This document shows positions 1-6,501 of a stretch of DNA of 13,276 nucleotides, one piece after another. The position numbers and the translations under genes were made by a program. Source of the DNA: Candidatus Mcinerneyibacteriota bacterium (GTDB taxonomy: Bacteria; AUK180; JAQVHJ01). Numbering within the stretch: the first letter of the stretch is position 1; every line of letters begins with the position of its first letter. The notes below the pieces were generated by a model. The model worked only from the letters and a program-made list of their open reading frames with translations, did not search any database and was not told where the DNA came from. The DNA is taken from positions 1-13,276 of the forward strand of contig DAOVMD010000031.1 of the NCBI GenBank assembly GCA_030630935.1. The letters are read 5' to 3'.

Positions 1-141
1 ATTAATGGGACACTCTTGATAAATTTGGAAAATACATTTCTTTGGAGACAGAGGAAAGTTTTATCAATAATGCTACTTTATTTTCATTAACAGAATGTAC
101 CAAGTTTTATCTTTTTTTGTTTTTATTTTTCATTATATATA
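1..141. other. AT-rich non-coding stretch at left edge
   Basis: No gene is supported here. The longest open stretches on either strand lack a credible start codon, a ribosome binding site and any recognisable protein sequence. A frame open from about 6 to 197 encodes a Phe/Leu/Tyr-rich string produced by the T-rich composition. The stretch is probably the space downstream of a gene lying left of the window. Confidence 0.6.
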
Positions 142-195
142 GTTCTTCTTGTTATTTTACCAACTTTTTTGGAGAAGAACCATTTTATTTTTTTT
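142..195 (+). terminator. possible intrinsic terminator of an upstream gene
   Basis: GTTCTTCT (142-149) is the exact reverse complement of AGAAGAAC (173-180), giving an 8-bp stem. A T-rich run (182-195) follows immediately. The loop is long (23 nt) and the stem only moderately GC-rich, so it would be a weak terminator. It would close a + strand gene that ends left of the window. Confidence 0.35.
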
Positions 196-240
196 AGATT
201 GCCGCGCTCAAGCTCTTTGAGCTTTCTCTCGCAATGACAA
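196..240. repeat. palindromic intergenic repeat (REP/MITE-like)
   Basis: A 45-bp block much richer in GC than its surroundings. The outer arms ATTGC (198-202) and GCAAT (231-235) pair, and the inner arms AAGCTC (210-215) and GAGCTT (219-224) pair around a TTT loop. On the minus strand it reads GTCATTGCGAG...GCGGCAATCT. From memory, this end pattern is typical of small dispersed palindromic repeats in many bacterial genomes. Only one copy lies in this window, so its repeated nature is inferred. Confidence 0.55.
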
Positions 241-298
241 ATATCGAGTTATTAACAGCCTTACGATAAAACATCGCACTTACAGCAGATTTGTTTAT

Positions 299-318
299 TT
301 TACAATTTTAATTGTAAA
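299..318. promoter_or_regulatory. operator-like perfect inverted repeat
   Basis: TTTACAATT (299-307) and AATTGTAAA (310-318) are exact reverse complements separated by TT: a 20-bp dyad with 9-bp arms. It ends 4 bp before the -35 hexamer of the promoter at 323-351, where a dimeric transcription factor could bind. No specific regulator can be named. As an alternative, it could be a chance dyad in AT-rich DNA or part of an UP element. Confidence 0.45.
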
Positions 319-322
319 CTAA

Positions 323-351
323 TTGAAATCCTCTTTTAAATATGTTATAAT
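323..351 (+). promoter_or_regulatory. sigma70-type promoter of the 2H gene
   Basis: The -35 is TTGAAA (323-328) and the -10 is TATAAT (346-351, a perfect consensus), with a 17-bp spacer. The expected transcription start is about 358, within a base of the A of the ATG at 357. The transcript would therefore have no 5' leader. Confidence 0.65.
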
Positions 352-356
352 GTTAT

Positions 357-911
357 ATGAAAAATTTTGATAATACTAAAATTAACGACTCAAAACATCT
401 AATCGGAATCGTTGGAATTTTACAAGGACAATCGGCTGCCCTTGTAAAGAAAATCTGGAAGGATTTTGAGAAGAAATATGGCACTGTTAAAGTTCAATCT
501 TTTCCACATCCGCACATTACATTTCAAGGCGGACTAACCAGTAATTTAAATGAATTAAAAAGTGCATTTGAAAAGTTCGGAAATGAGGTTTCACCTTTTC
601 AATTAAAAGCTGAAGGTATCGGGTATTTCGAGAATAATATCATCTATATTAAAATAAACAGGAAAAAGGAAATTCTGAATCTAAATAAAAATATTAATCA
701 TTTTTTGAAATCGCATTGTGACGAATTGGTAGAACAATATTCACCCCTAAATTGGGTACCTCATATTACACTTGCAATGGAAGATATAAAAAAGAAAGAT
801 TTTAAAAACGCTCTGAAAGATCTCGAAAATTTTAACCTGACCTTTTCAGAAACTGTAGGCCATCTCACACTTGTAAAATTACAAAAAGATAACACAATCA
901 AAATCATTTAA
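357..911 (+). CDS. 2H phosphoesterase superfamily protein (2'-5' RNA ligase-like)
   Basis: A 184-residue protein with the two hallmark HxT/S motifs of the 2H phosphoesterase fold: H53-I-T55 inside FPHPHITF, and H136-I-T138 inside WVPHITLA. Family members (LigT/ThpR, YjcG, cyclic phosphodiesterases) hydrolyse or form 2',3'-cyclic or 2'-5' phosphodiester bonds in RNA or nucleotides, using the two His as general acid and base. Length and motif spacing fit a single two-lobed domain. There is no signal peptide, so it is presumably cytoplasmic. No Shine-Dalgarno precedes the ATG and no other usable start follows near the N-terminus. With the TATAAT ending 5 bp upstream, a leaderless mRNA is the simplest reading. 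The gene stands alone, with its own promoter and gaps on both sides. The substrate is unknown. Confidence 0.8.
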   Translation: MKNFDNTKINDSKHLIGIVGILQGQSAALVKKIWKDFEKKYGTVKVQSFPHPHITFQGGLTSNLNELKSAFEKFGNEVSPFQLKAEGIGYFENNIIYIKINRKKEILNLNKNINHFLKSHCDELVEQYSPLNWVPHITLAMEDIKKKDFKNALKDLENFNLTFSETVGHLTLVKLQKDNTIKII

Positions 912-929
912 AAAATAAACACAACCAAC

Positions 930-947
930 GATCAACTCCCTGATCGA
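930..947 (+). other. short hairpin after the 2H gene
   Basis: CGATCA (930-935) and TGATCG (942-947) form a 6-bp perfect stem with a 6-nt loop, 18 nt after the stop codon. There is no T-tract after it, so it is more likely a 3'-end stabilising hairpin, or chance, than a complete terminator. Confidence 0.3.
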
Positions 948-998
948 ATGAACTTAATCCTCCCGAATGAAATGTAAGAAAAAAATAAAAAAAGTAAA

Positions 999-1066
999 GC
1001 CCCAGCTCTCATCTGAAGTAAACATAATACTGGGACAAAATGGGAGCACCGTCCCTCCATTTTTTT
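999..1066 (+). terminator. GC-richer block with competing hairpins; possible terminator
   Basis: Several pairings are possible. CCCAG (1001-1005) pairs with CTGGG (1030-1034). GGGAC (1032-1036) pairs with GTCCC (1051-1055). AAAATGGG (1037-1044) pairs with TCCATTTT (1056-1063, one G-U). The last hairpin runs into a T-tract (1060-1066), as in an intrinsic terminator for the 2H transcript. The block is conspicuously GC-rich between A-rich flanks, so it may instead be a relic of a dispersed repeat. Confidence 0.4.
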
Positions 1067-1076
1067 CAAAAAACAC

Positions 1077-1105
1077 TTGATTTTTCAAAAAAAATGCATT
1101 ATAAT
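1077..1105 (+). promoter_or_regulatory. sigma70-type promoter of hisS
   Basis: The -35 is TTGATT (1077-1082) and the -10 is TATAAT (1100-1105), with a 17-bp spacer. The predicted start at about 1112 gives a leader of about 55 nt. The sequence ACTTGATTTTTC around the -35 (1075-1086) recurs exactly in the promoter at 2469-2499. Confidence 0.65.
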
Positions 1106-1115
1106 ACATAGTTTA

Positions 1116-1148
1116 GTATATAATTATATATAAATAAAATTTATATAC
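1116..1148 (+). other. AU-only hairpins in the hisS leader
   Basis: TATATAAAT (1127-1135) pairs with ATTTATATA (1139-1147) around an AAA loop. Alternatively GTATATAA (1116-1123) pairs with TTATATAC (1141-1148). Both use the same 3' arm and lie just upstream of the GGAGA ribosome binding site (1156-1160). Such dyads arise easily in AT-rich DNA, so a regulatory role is only a possibility. Confidence 0.25.
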
Positions 1149-1166
1149 AAACTTTGGAGATTTAAA

Positions 1167-2462
1167 ATGAAGATAGTACCACGAACAGTCAAGGGGATGC
1201 GAGATTTTCTTCCTGATGAGATGCGGAATAGGAATTACTTAATTTCCAAGTTTCGAGAGATCTTTGAGAAATTTGGATTTGAGCCCCTTGAGACTCCGGT
1301 TATGGAATACTCAGATATTTTAACCGGGAAATATGGTACTGATGGTGAGAAATTAATGTATAATTTTAAGGATCGAGCTGGTCGTGATGTAGGTTTAAAA
1401 TATGATTTAACGGTTCCCTTAGCTAGGATAATTGCTCAATATACACAAATAATCAAGCCATTTAAAAGGTATCAAATTCAACCGGTTTACCGGTATGATA
1501 ACCCGCAGAAGGGCCGTTACCGAGAATTTTACCAATGTGATATAGATATAATCGGGACATCATCAATCATGGCCGATGCAGAATGTCTCAGTGTTTGTTC
1601 GAGTATATTAACCGAGCTTGGTTTCAAGAACTTTTTAATTCGTATAAACAATAGAATTTTTCTAAATACTTTACTTTCGGATATTGGTTTTACTGATTCT
1701 GAGAAGATAATAGTTCTCAGGTTATTAGATAAGAAAAAAAAGGTTTCCTCCGAAAAGCTTGATGCCGAAGCATTAGAAAAGGGTTTAAATTCAGAATATT
1801 TCAATAATCTCATCACGTTATTATCAGAATCTGAAGCTGACCCTGTAAGTTTTTTAGAGCGTCTCCGTGAATCGGGAACGACTGATGGAATTAAGGCATT
1901 ACTGGATTTATATTCATTTGCAATTTCATTAGGGGTTCAGGAACAGAATATCAAGATTGATCTTTCTTTAGCCAGGGGTTTGGATTATTATACTTCTTTA
2001 GTTTGGGAAACCGAGATAGTTGAACCTGCGATAGGCAGTATAGTTGGCGGGGGCAGGTATGATACATTGGTGGAGCGATTTTCAAAGGAGAAAATACCTT
2101 GTGTTGGGATATCTTTTGGTTTTGAACGAATTTGTTTTGCAATGAAGGAGTTAAGTCTGTTCCCCAAGCGAAAGGAGTATTCTGGGATTTTTATAACAAT
2201 TTTCAATAAAGATACGTTACATGAATCGATTTATATTGCTTATGAACTAAGGAAATCCGGGATTCCGTGCGAATTATATCTTGATAAGAAGAAATTGAAG
2301 CAGCAATTTAAATATGCATCCCGTAAGAAATTCAAGTGGGTCATTATCATAGGTCCGGATGAAGTTGCTTCAGGTAAAGCAGTAATCAGGGACCTTGAAA
2401 ATTCATCGGAAGAGAAAGTTGACCAGAGTAGTTTAATTGATTTTTTTATTAATTATAAATAA
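1167..2462 (+). CDS. hisS: histidine--tRNA ligase
   Basis: A class II aminoacyl-tRNA synthetase that activates histidine with ATP and charges tRNA-His in the cytoplasm. At 431 residues it has the usual bacterial HisRS length. The order of elements is canonical: an N-terminal GMRDFLP (10-16), LTVPLAR (81-87), motif 2 with YRYDNPQKGRYREFYQCD (108-125), the HisRS-specific LARGLDYYT (268-276), GGGRYD (294-299) and motif 3 GISFGFERI (314-322). About 90 C-terminal residues form the anticodon-binding domain. The ATG is preceded by GGAGA (1156-1160) with good spacing. A clear promoter lies upstream (1077-1105). The gene heads a long run of co-directional genes. Its start and function are secure. Confidence 0.97.
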   Translation: MKIVPRTVKGMRDFLPDEMRNRNYLISKFREIFEKFGFEPLETPVMEYSDILTGKYGTDGEKLMYNFKDRAGRDVGLKYDLTVPLARIIAQYTQIIKPFKRYQIQPVYRYDNPQKGRYREFYQCDIDIIGTSSIMADAECLSVCSSILTELGFKNFLIRINNRIFLNTLLSDIGFTDSEKIIVLRLLDKKKKVSSEKLDAEALEKGLNSEYFNNLITLLSESEADPVSFLERLRESGTTDGIKALLDLYSFAISLGVQEQNIKIDLSLARGLDYYTSLVWETEIVEPAIGSIVGGGRYDTLVERFSKEKIPCVGISFGFERICFAMKELSLFPKRKEYSGIFITIFNKDTLHESIYIAYELRKSGIPCELYLDKKKLKQQFKYASRKKFKWVIIIGPDEVASGKAVIRDLENSSEEKVDQSSLIDFFINYK

Positions 2463-2470
2463 ATAATAAC

Positions 2471-2499
2471 TTGATTTTTCTTATAATCTATTGTATAAT
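2471..2499 (+). promoter_or_regulatory. sigma70-type promoter of the glycosyltransferase gene
   Basis: The -35 is TTGATT (2471-2476) and the -10 is TATAAT (2494-2499), with a 17-bp spacer. The predicted start at about 2506 leaves only about 13 nt of leader before the TTG start codon. A second TATAAT at 2482-2487 has no matching -35. The -35 context is identical over 12 bp to that of the hisS promoter. Confidence 0.6.
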
Positions 2500-2518
2500 A
2501 TAAAAGAAGTTGTGAAAT

Positions 2519-3688
2519 TTGAATAGTAAAATTAAGGTTTTACATATAATAACCAGATTAATTGTAGGCGGTGCTCAAGAGAACACTATGCTGACGATTG
2601 CTGGTTTAAATGACCTTAGTTATGATGCAAAGCTCTTATCCGGACCGACTACGGGACCGGAAGGTGAGATTGTCACAGAGGTAATTGGGAAAGGGATTGA
2701 ATTATCGATTACACCCAATTTAGTGAGAAACATTAATCCTTTAAAGGATCTCAGAGCGTTCTTTGACATTTATCATTTTATTAAAGCAGGTAAGTATCAA
2801 ATTGTACACACACACTCTTCAAAAGCCGGTATATTGGGTAGGTTAGCCGCATATTTTGCAGGGGTTCCTGTGATAGTCCATACAATTCACGGGCTGCCTT
2901 ATCATCCATTTCAGAATTTCCTGATTAATTTATTTTATATAATTGCTGAGAAGATTGCAGGATATGTTTCCGATTCAATCATTGCAGTTAGTTCTAATAA
3001 CGCAGAAAATGCAATCAGTAAACATATTGCACCCCGGTTTAAGTTTACAGTAATCAGGAGTGGGATGAAGATACCCCGATTCCAGGCTGCAGCAGTTAAG
3101 CGTACCGAGATGCGGAAACAGTTGAAGATTTCCAAAGACACTAAGGTTCTTGGCGTAATTGCACGGTTATTCCATTTAAAGGGTCATAAATACCTGATTC
3201 GAATTGCTCCAAATATCCTGAAGAAGTATCCCGATGTGAAATTTTTATTTATTGGTGATGGTATTTTACGTGAGCGTCTTGAAAATCTGGCAACGTCACT
3301 TAGAGTTCGGGATAGATTTATTTTTGCTGGTTTAATACCCAGGGATCAGGTTCCGGACTATATAAGTGCAATGGATATAATTGTACATCCTTCATTACGG
3401 GAAGGTTTAGCTCGTGTAATTCCACAGGGTTTTATTATGGAGAAACCAGTAGTAATTTTTGATATTGACGGGGCAAATGAACTTGTGAAATCATTTAAAA
3501 CAGGGATGTTAGTTGAACCAAGAGATACGGAGTCGCTTGAAAAGGCAATTATTTATTTACTTGATAACCCGGATAATGCAGCTGAAATGGTTTCAAGAGG
3601 TAAGAACATTGCGATTACTCAGTTCACTGAAGATAAAATGGTAAATGACATTAATAAAGTTTATCAGAAATTAATAAAAAGAAGGTAG
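2519..3688 (+). CDS. GT4-family glycosyltransferase
   Basis: A 389-residue GT-B fold glycosyltransferase, expected to move a sugar from a nucleotide donor onto a lipid-linked, polysaccharide or other acceptor at the cytoplasmic face of the membrane. Visible features are the N-terminal glycine loop VGGAQ (16-20), HTHSSKAG (97-104), HTIHG (121-125), the donor-site pattern R216...K221-G222, and HPSLREG (290-296) leading to GANELV (318-323). At the second position of the family EX7E motif there is Gln (E295...Q303). I recall this substitution in a subgroup with P-Q-A/G after the motif. The start is TTG: an in-frame TGA at 2513-2515 excludes anything earlier, and AGAAG (2505-2509) is only a weak ribosome site. 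The TPR gene follows 11 bp later. Donor and acceptor are unknown. Confidence 0.88.
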   Translation: MNSKIKVLHIITRLIVGGAQENTMLTIAGLNDLSYDAKLLSGPTTGPEGEIVTEVIGKGIELSITPNLVRNINPLKDLRAFFDIYHFIKAGKYQIVHTHSSKAGILGRLAAYFAGVPVIVHTIHGLPYHPFQNFLINLFYIIAEKIAGYVSDSIIAVSSNNAENAISKHIAPRFKFTVIRSGMKIPRFQAAAVKRTEMRKQLKISKDTKVLGVIARLFHLKGHKYLIRIAPNILKKYPDVKFLFIGDGILRERLENLATSLRVRDRFIFAGLIPRDQVPDYISAMDIIVHPSLREGLARVIPQGFIMEKPVVIFDIDGANELVKSFKTGMLVEPRDTESLEKAIIYLLDNPDNAAEMVSRGKNIAITQFTEDKMVNDINKVYQKLIKRR

Positions 3689-3699
3689 AAATATAATCT

Positions 3700-5721
3700 A
3701 TGGATTTATTTTTAACAAAGAAAGATAAATTAAGTGCAGTAAATAAATATACCAAAGAAGGGTTATTAGCTTATCAGAAGAAAGATTATGATAAAGCTAT
3801 CTCATCATTTTCCCGAGCCAACCGCATAGAAGAGAGCCCTCAATTATGGGATCATATCGCCAATGCATATTTTGAGAAGGGCGATCTTGAGGAAGCGCTT
3901 GAAGCGTTCCAGAACTCTGTTGAATTAAATCCCAAATTAAAGGATCAATTTTATAAATCGTCATTAATTTATTTAGAAAAGGGTATGGAAGAACTTGCGA
4001 TTAAAGACCTGAGAAAAGCAATTTTAATAAATACTGAAAACATAGAAGCCAAGAAAGCATTAGCAGATTTATACCATCAACGTGAGGAGTTTGGGGAATC
4101 GATCAAGTTATATAAAGAGGTCCTTGACAGTAATCCGGAAGATCTTGACGCACTGATGGAACTTGGCTTTATTTACCAGGACTTAAACGATTTTGAAGAT
4201 GCCCTCATCAATTTTTTGAAGATTGTTGAGTTCGACAAAGAGAATCCATTTGCATTTAATAATATTGGTTTACTCTATATTCAACTTGCGAAGTATAATG
4301 ATGCATTAGTGAATTTCGAGAAATCTCTCTCTATTGATCCGGAGAATTATCTCACGTACAATAATATTGGTGATGTCTATATGAAGCTCAAGGATTATGA
4401 AAAAGCTGTTGAAAGTTATCTTCATGTTTTACAATTTAACCCTGATGACCCAGTTGCGATCGGGAACATTGGTAATGCTTACCTAAAGATGGGTGAATCG
4501 GAGAAATCACTTGAATATCTGAAGAAGTCATTAGAGATAAATATTTATGATGCTTATGCCCATAATAATATTGGTCTGGTATATTTAATGCAGGAGGAGT
4601 ATGATAAAGCAGTTAAGCAATTTGAGAAATCTCTTGAGATAGATCCTCATTACCCGGAAGCACATATTAATCTTGCCAGAATTTACAAGAATAAAGCACA
4701 GATTGTTGAAGCTGAAAGACATTATAAACTTGCAGAAGAGATTGATACCAAGAACCTGAATGTAATAAAAGACCTTGCAATTTTATTCTTTGAAAAAGGT
4801 GAGTTATCAAAGGCCATTGAATATTATAAAAGATTCATTGCAATTTCTCCAAATGACATTGAAGTTCTGGAGAACATGGGTTATATTTACCAGGAATTAG
4901 GCTTCAATGAATTTTCCGCGTGGGCATTTGAAAAGGCTCGTGAGCTTGCACCAGGTGATGCATTCATAATAAATAATTTAGCCCAGATTTATGCATATTT
5001 AGGTAAATCAGATCAAGCAATGGAATATTTCCAGCTAAGTATTGAGCAAGATAACACGAATGCACTTCTTTATTATAATTACGGGAAATTTCTTAATAGC
5101 CTTAGTGCTTTTGAACTTGCAGAAGAGAATTTTGTTAAGGCGATTGAATTTGATCCGGTCAATGTGAGCAATTACCAGGAATATTTTGATTTACTTGTAA
5201 AACAGAATATGTATAAAGAATCCTTAAAAATATTACAAAAAGCTCTGGAACTTGAACCTGATAATGTTTATTCATTGAATAGATTAGGTTTATTCTTCTT
5301 ATTTACCAATGACGATGTGAAAGCGATTAAGGTTTTCACAAAAGTTATTTCACTTCGTTCTAATTTTGCTGAAGCACATAAGAACCTTGGTGATGCACTT
5401 CAGAAGGATTCCACAAGATTTCAGGATGCAATTGAAGCTTATGAAAAGGCAAAGGAGTTAGATCCACTGATTGCAGCTGCACATTATCAATTGGGGAATG
5501 TTTATCTGGATTTGGGATTATTTAGAGAAGCGATTGATGAGTTTAATAAAAATCTTGAAGAGTTCCCGTTGAATGTTGAGACCTTTAAAAAGTTGGGATA
5601 TGTACGAATTCAACTTAAAATTTTTAGGGAAGCGTTAGAAGATTTTAACTATGTACTGGAGAAAGAACCTGACAATCTGAAAGTTCAGAATATAATAAAG
5701 ATCCTGGAACAGGAAATATAA
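3700..5721 (+). CDS. tetratricopeptide repeat (TPR) protein, 19 repeats
   Basis: A 673-residue protein made almost wholly of TPRs. I align 19 consecutive units: one of about 30 residues (17-46), one of 33 (47-79), then 34-residue units to 658. The unit at 556-590 has one extra residue. A 15-residue capping helix completes the protein. Units keep the usual pattern of a small residue and Tyr in helix A (as in NNIGLLY, NNIGDVY), Ala in helix B and Pro near position 32 (IDPE, FNPD, LEPD). There is no signal peptide, membrane segment or catalytic domain, so it should be a cytoplasmic protein-binding superhelix. The ATG has GAAGG 14 nt upstream, rather far. It lies between a GT4 glycosyltransferase and a WalJ-like nuclease. 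Its partner is unknown, though the glycosyltransferase is an obvious candidate. Confidence 0.9.
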   Translation: MDLFLTKKDKLSAVNKYTKEGLLAYQKKDYDKAISSFSRANRIEESPQLWDHIANAYFEKGDLEEALEAFQNSVELNPKLKDQFYKSSLIYLEKGMEELAIKDLRKAILINTENIEAKKALADLYHQREEFGESIKLYKEVLDSNPEDLDALMELGFIYQDLNDFEDALINFLKIVEFDKENPFAFNNIGLLYIQLAKYNDALVNFEKSLSIDPENYLTYNNIGDVYMKLKDYEKAVESYLHVLQFNPDDPVAIGNIGNAYLKMGESEKSLEYLKKSLEINIYDAYAHNNIGLVYLMQEEYDKAVKQFEKSLEIDPHYPEAHINLARIYKNKAQIVEAERHYKLAEEIDTKNLNVIKDLAILFFEKGELSKAIEYYKRFIAISPNDIEVLENMGYIYQELGFNEFSAWAFEKARELAPGDAFIINNLAQIYAYLGKSDQAMEYFQLSIEQDNTNALLYYNYGKFLNSLSAFELAEENFVKAIEFDPVNVSNYQEYFDLLVKQNMYKESLKILQKALELEPDNVYSLNRLGLFFLFTNDDVKAIKVFTKVISLRSNFAEAHKNLGDALQKDSTRFQDAIEAYEKAKELDPLIAAAHYQLGNVYLDLGLFREAIDEFNKNLEEFPLNVETFKKLGYVRIQLKIFREALEDFNYVLEKEPDNLKVQNIIKILEQEI

Positions 5722-5728
5722 ACCCCTT

Positions 5729-5734
5729 AGGAGG
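5729..5734 (+). promoter_or_regulatory. strong Shine-Dalgarno fixing a GTG start
   Basis: AGGAGG lies 5 nt before GTG at 5740. It is the strongest ribosome binding site in the window, and it supports the non-ATG start of the metallo-hydrolase gene. Confidence 0.8.
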
Positions 5735-5739
5735 TTATC

Positions 5740-6501
5740 GTGGATCTTTGTGTTTTAGCCAGCGGCAGTCGGGGTAATGCTACCTTGATAAAAAATAAAG
5801 ACACCTTAATTTTAATTGATGCCGGGATAAGTGCGAAAGCAATTACGACCCGGCTTGCAGAAATTGGAATTATTCCGGACGACCTCGATGCAATTATTAT
5901 TTCACATGAACACGGGGATCATGTGAATGGGGTTAGAGTCCTTACAAAGAAATTCAATATACCAGTCTGGATAAATGCGGCGACTTTAAAAAATATCAAG
6001 GAAGATTGGAGTTCAGTTAAGGTGAATCATTTTAAAATTGGTTCATCTTTTAAAGTGAATTCTCTCTCAATTAATCCGTTTTATGTTTCACATGATGCAG
6101 AAGCAACTTCAGCTTTTGTAGTAAAGAATAGTTCCGTTGCAGTTGGAGTTGCGACGGATTTAGGTGATTATACAAATCTATTAATTCAGAATTTCAGTAA
6201 ATGCGATGCCATTGTTCTTGAATCAAACTATGAAGATGAGCTCCTGATGAAATCATCATATCCCTGGAAGACAAAGAAAAGGATTCGAAGTAGGAATGGC
6301 CACCTTTCAAATGAAAGGAGCTTTGAACTGATTAAGAAAATCTCAAAATTCAAAAGGTTAAAACATGTGATTTTAGCACATATTAGCCAGAAGAATAATT
6401 CAGTTGAGCATTTGAAATCGCATATAAAAAAATTTCCTGAAAAACAAATTAAGTTATATTTATCTTTTCAAGATAAAATTTCAGAAGTAATTAAATTATG
6501 A
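5740..6501 (+). CDS. WalJ/YycJ-type metallo-beta-lactamase-fold hydrolase
   Basis: A 253-residue MBL-fold protein. It opens with VLASGSRGNATLI (5-17) and IDAG (26-29), then carries the metal-binding HEHGDH (56-61). Further likely ligands are H118 in VSHDAE, D140 in VATDLG and H214 in LAHIS. The stretch YPWKTKKRI...NGHLSNE (174-192) is typical of the YycJ/WalJ subfamily. Family members are cytoplasmic and described as 5'-3' exonuclease-like enzymes of DNA repair and replication-linked processes. The usual SNHD/ML stretch of the family reads SNYEDELL (162-169) here, a mild divergence. It starts at GTG behind AGGAGG and overlaps the next gene by 4 nt (ATGA), which suggests translational coupling. 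The subfamily assignment is good; the exact substrate is inferred from the family. Confidence 0.87.
   Translation: MDLCVLASGSRGNATLIKNKDTLILIDAGISAKAITTRLAEIGIIPDDLDAIIISHEHGDHVNGVRVLTKKFNIPVWINAATLKNIKEDWSSVKVNHFKIGSSFKVNSLSINPFYVSHDAEATSAFVVKNSSVAVGVATDLGDYTNLLIQNFSKCDAIVLESNYEDELLMKSSYPWKTKKRIRSRNGHLSNERSFELIKKISKFKRLKHVILAHISQKNNSVEHLKSHIKKFPEKQIKLYLSFQDKISEVIKL

Noticed and set aside
6-197. A possible small or partial protein gene at the left edge
   Set aside because: The frame begins right after a stop, has no ATG and translates to a low-complexity Phe/Tyr/Leu string from T-rich DNA.
1001-1066. A T-box riboswitch upstream of hisS
   Set aside because: The core match is only partial, no stem I with a His specifier loop is apparent in the short space after 911, and the best hisS promoter lies downstream of the block and would exclude it from the transcript.
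1529-2206. Three minus-strand open frames inside hisS
   Set aside because: They are antisense shadows of a fully conserved hisS, with no family resemblance and no regulatory signals.
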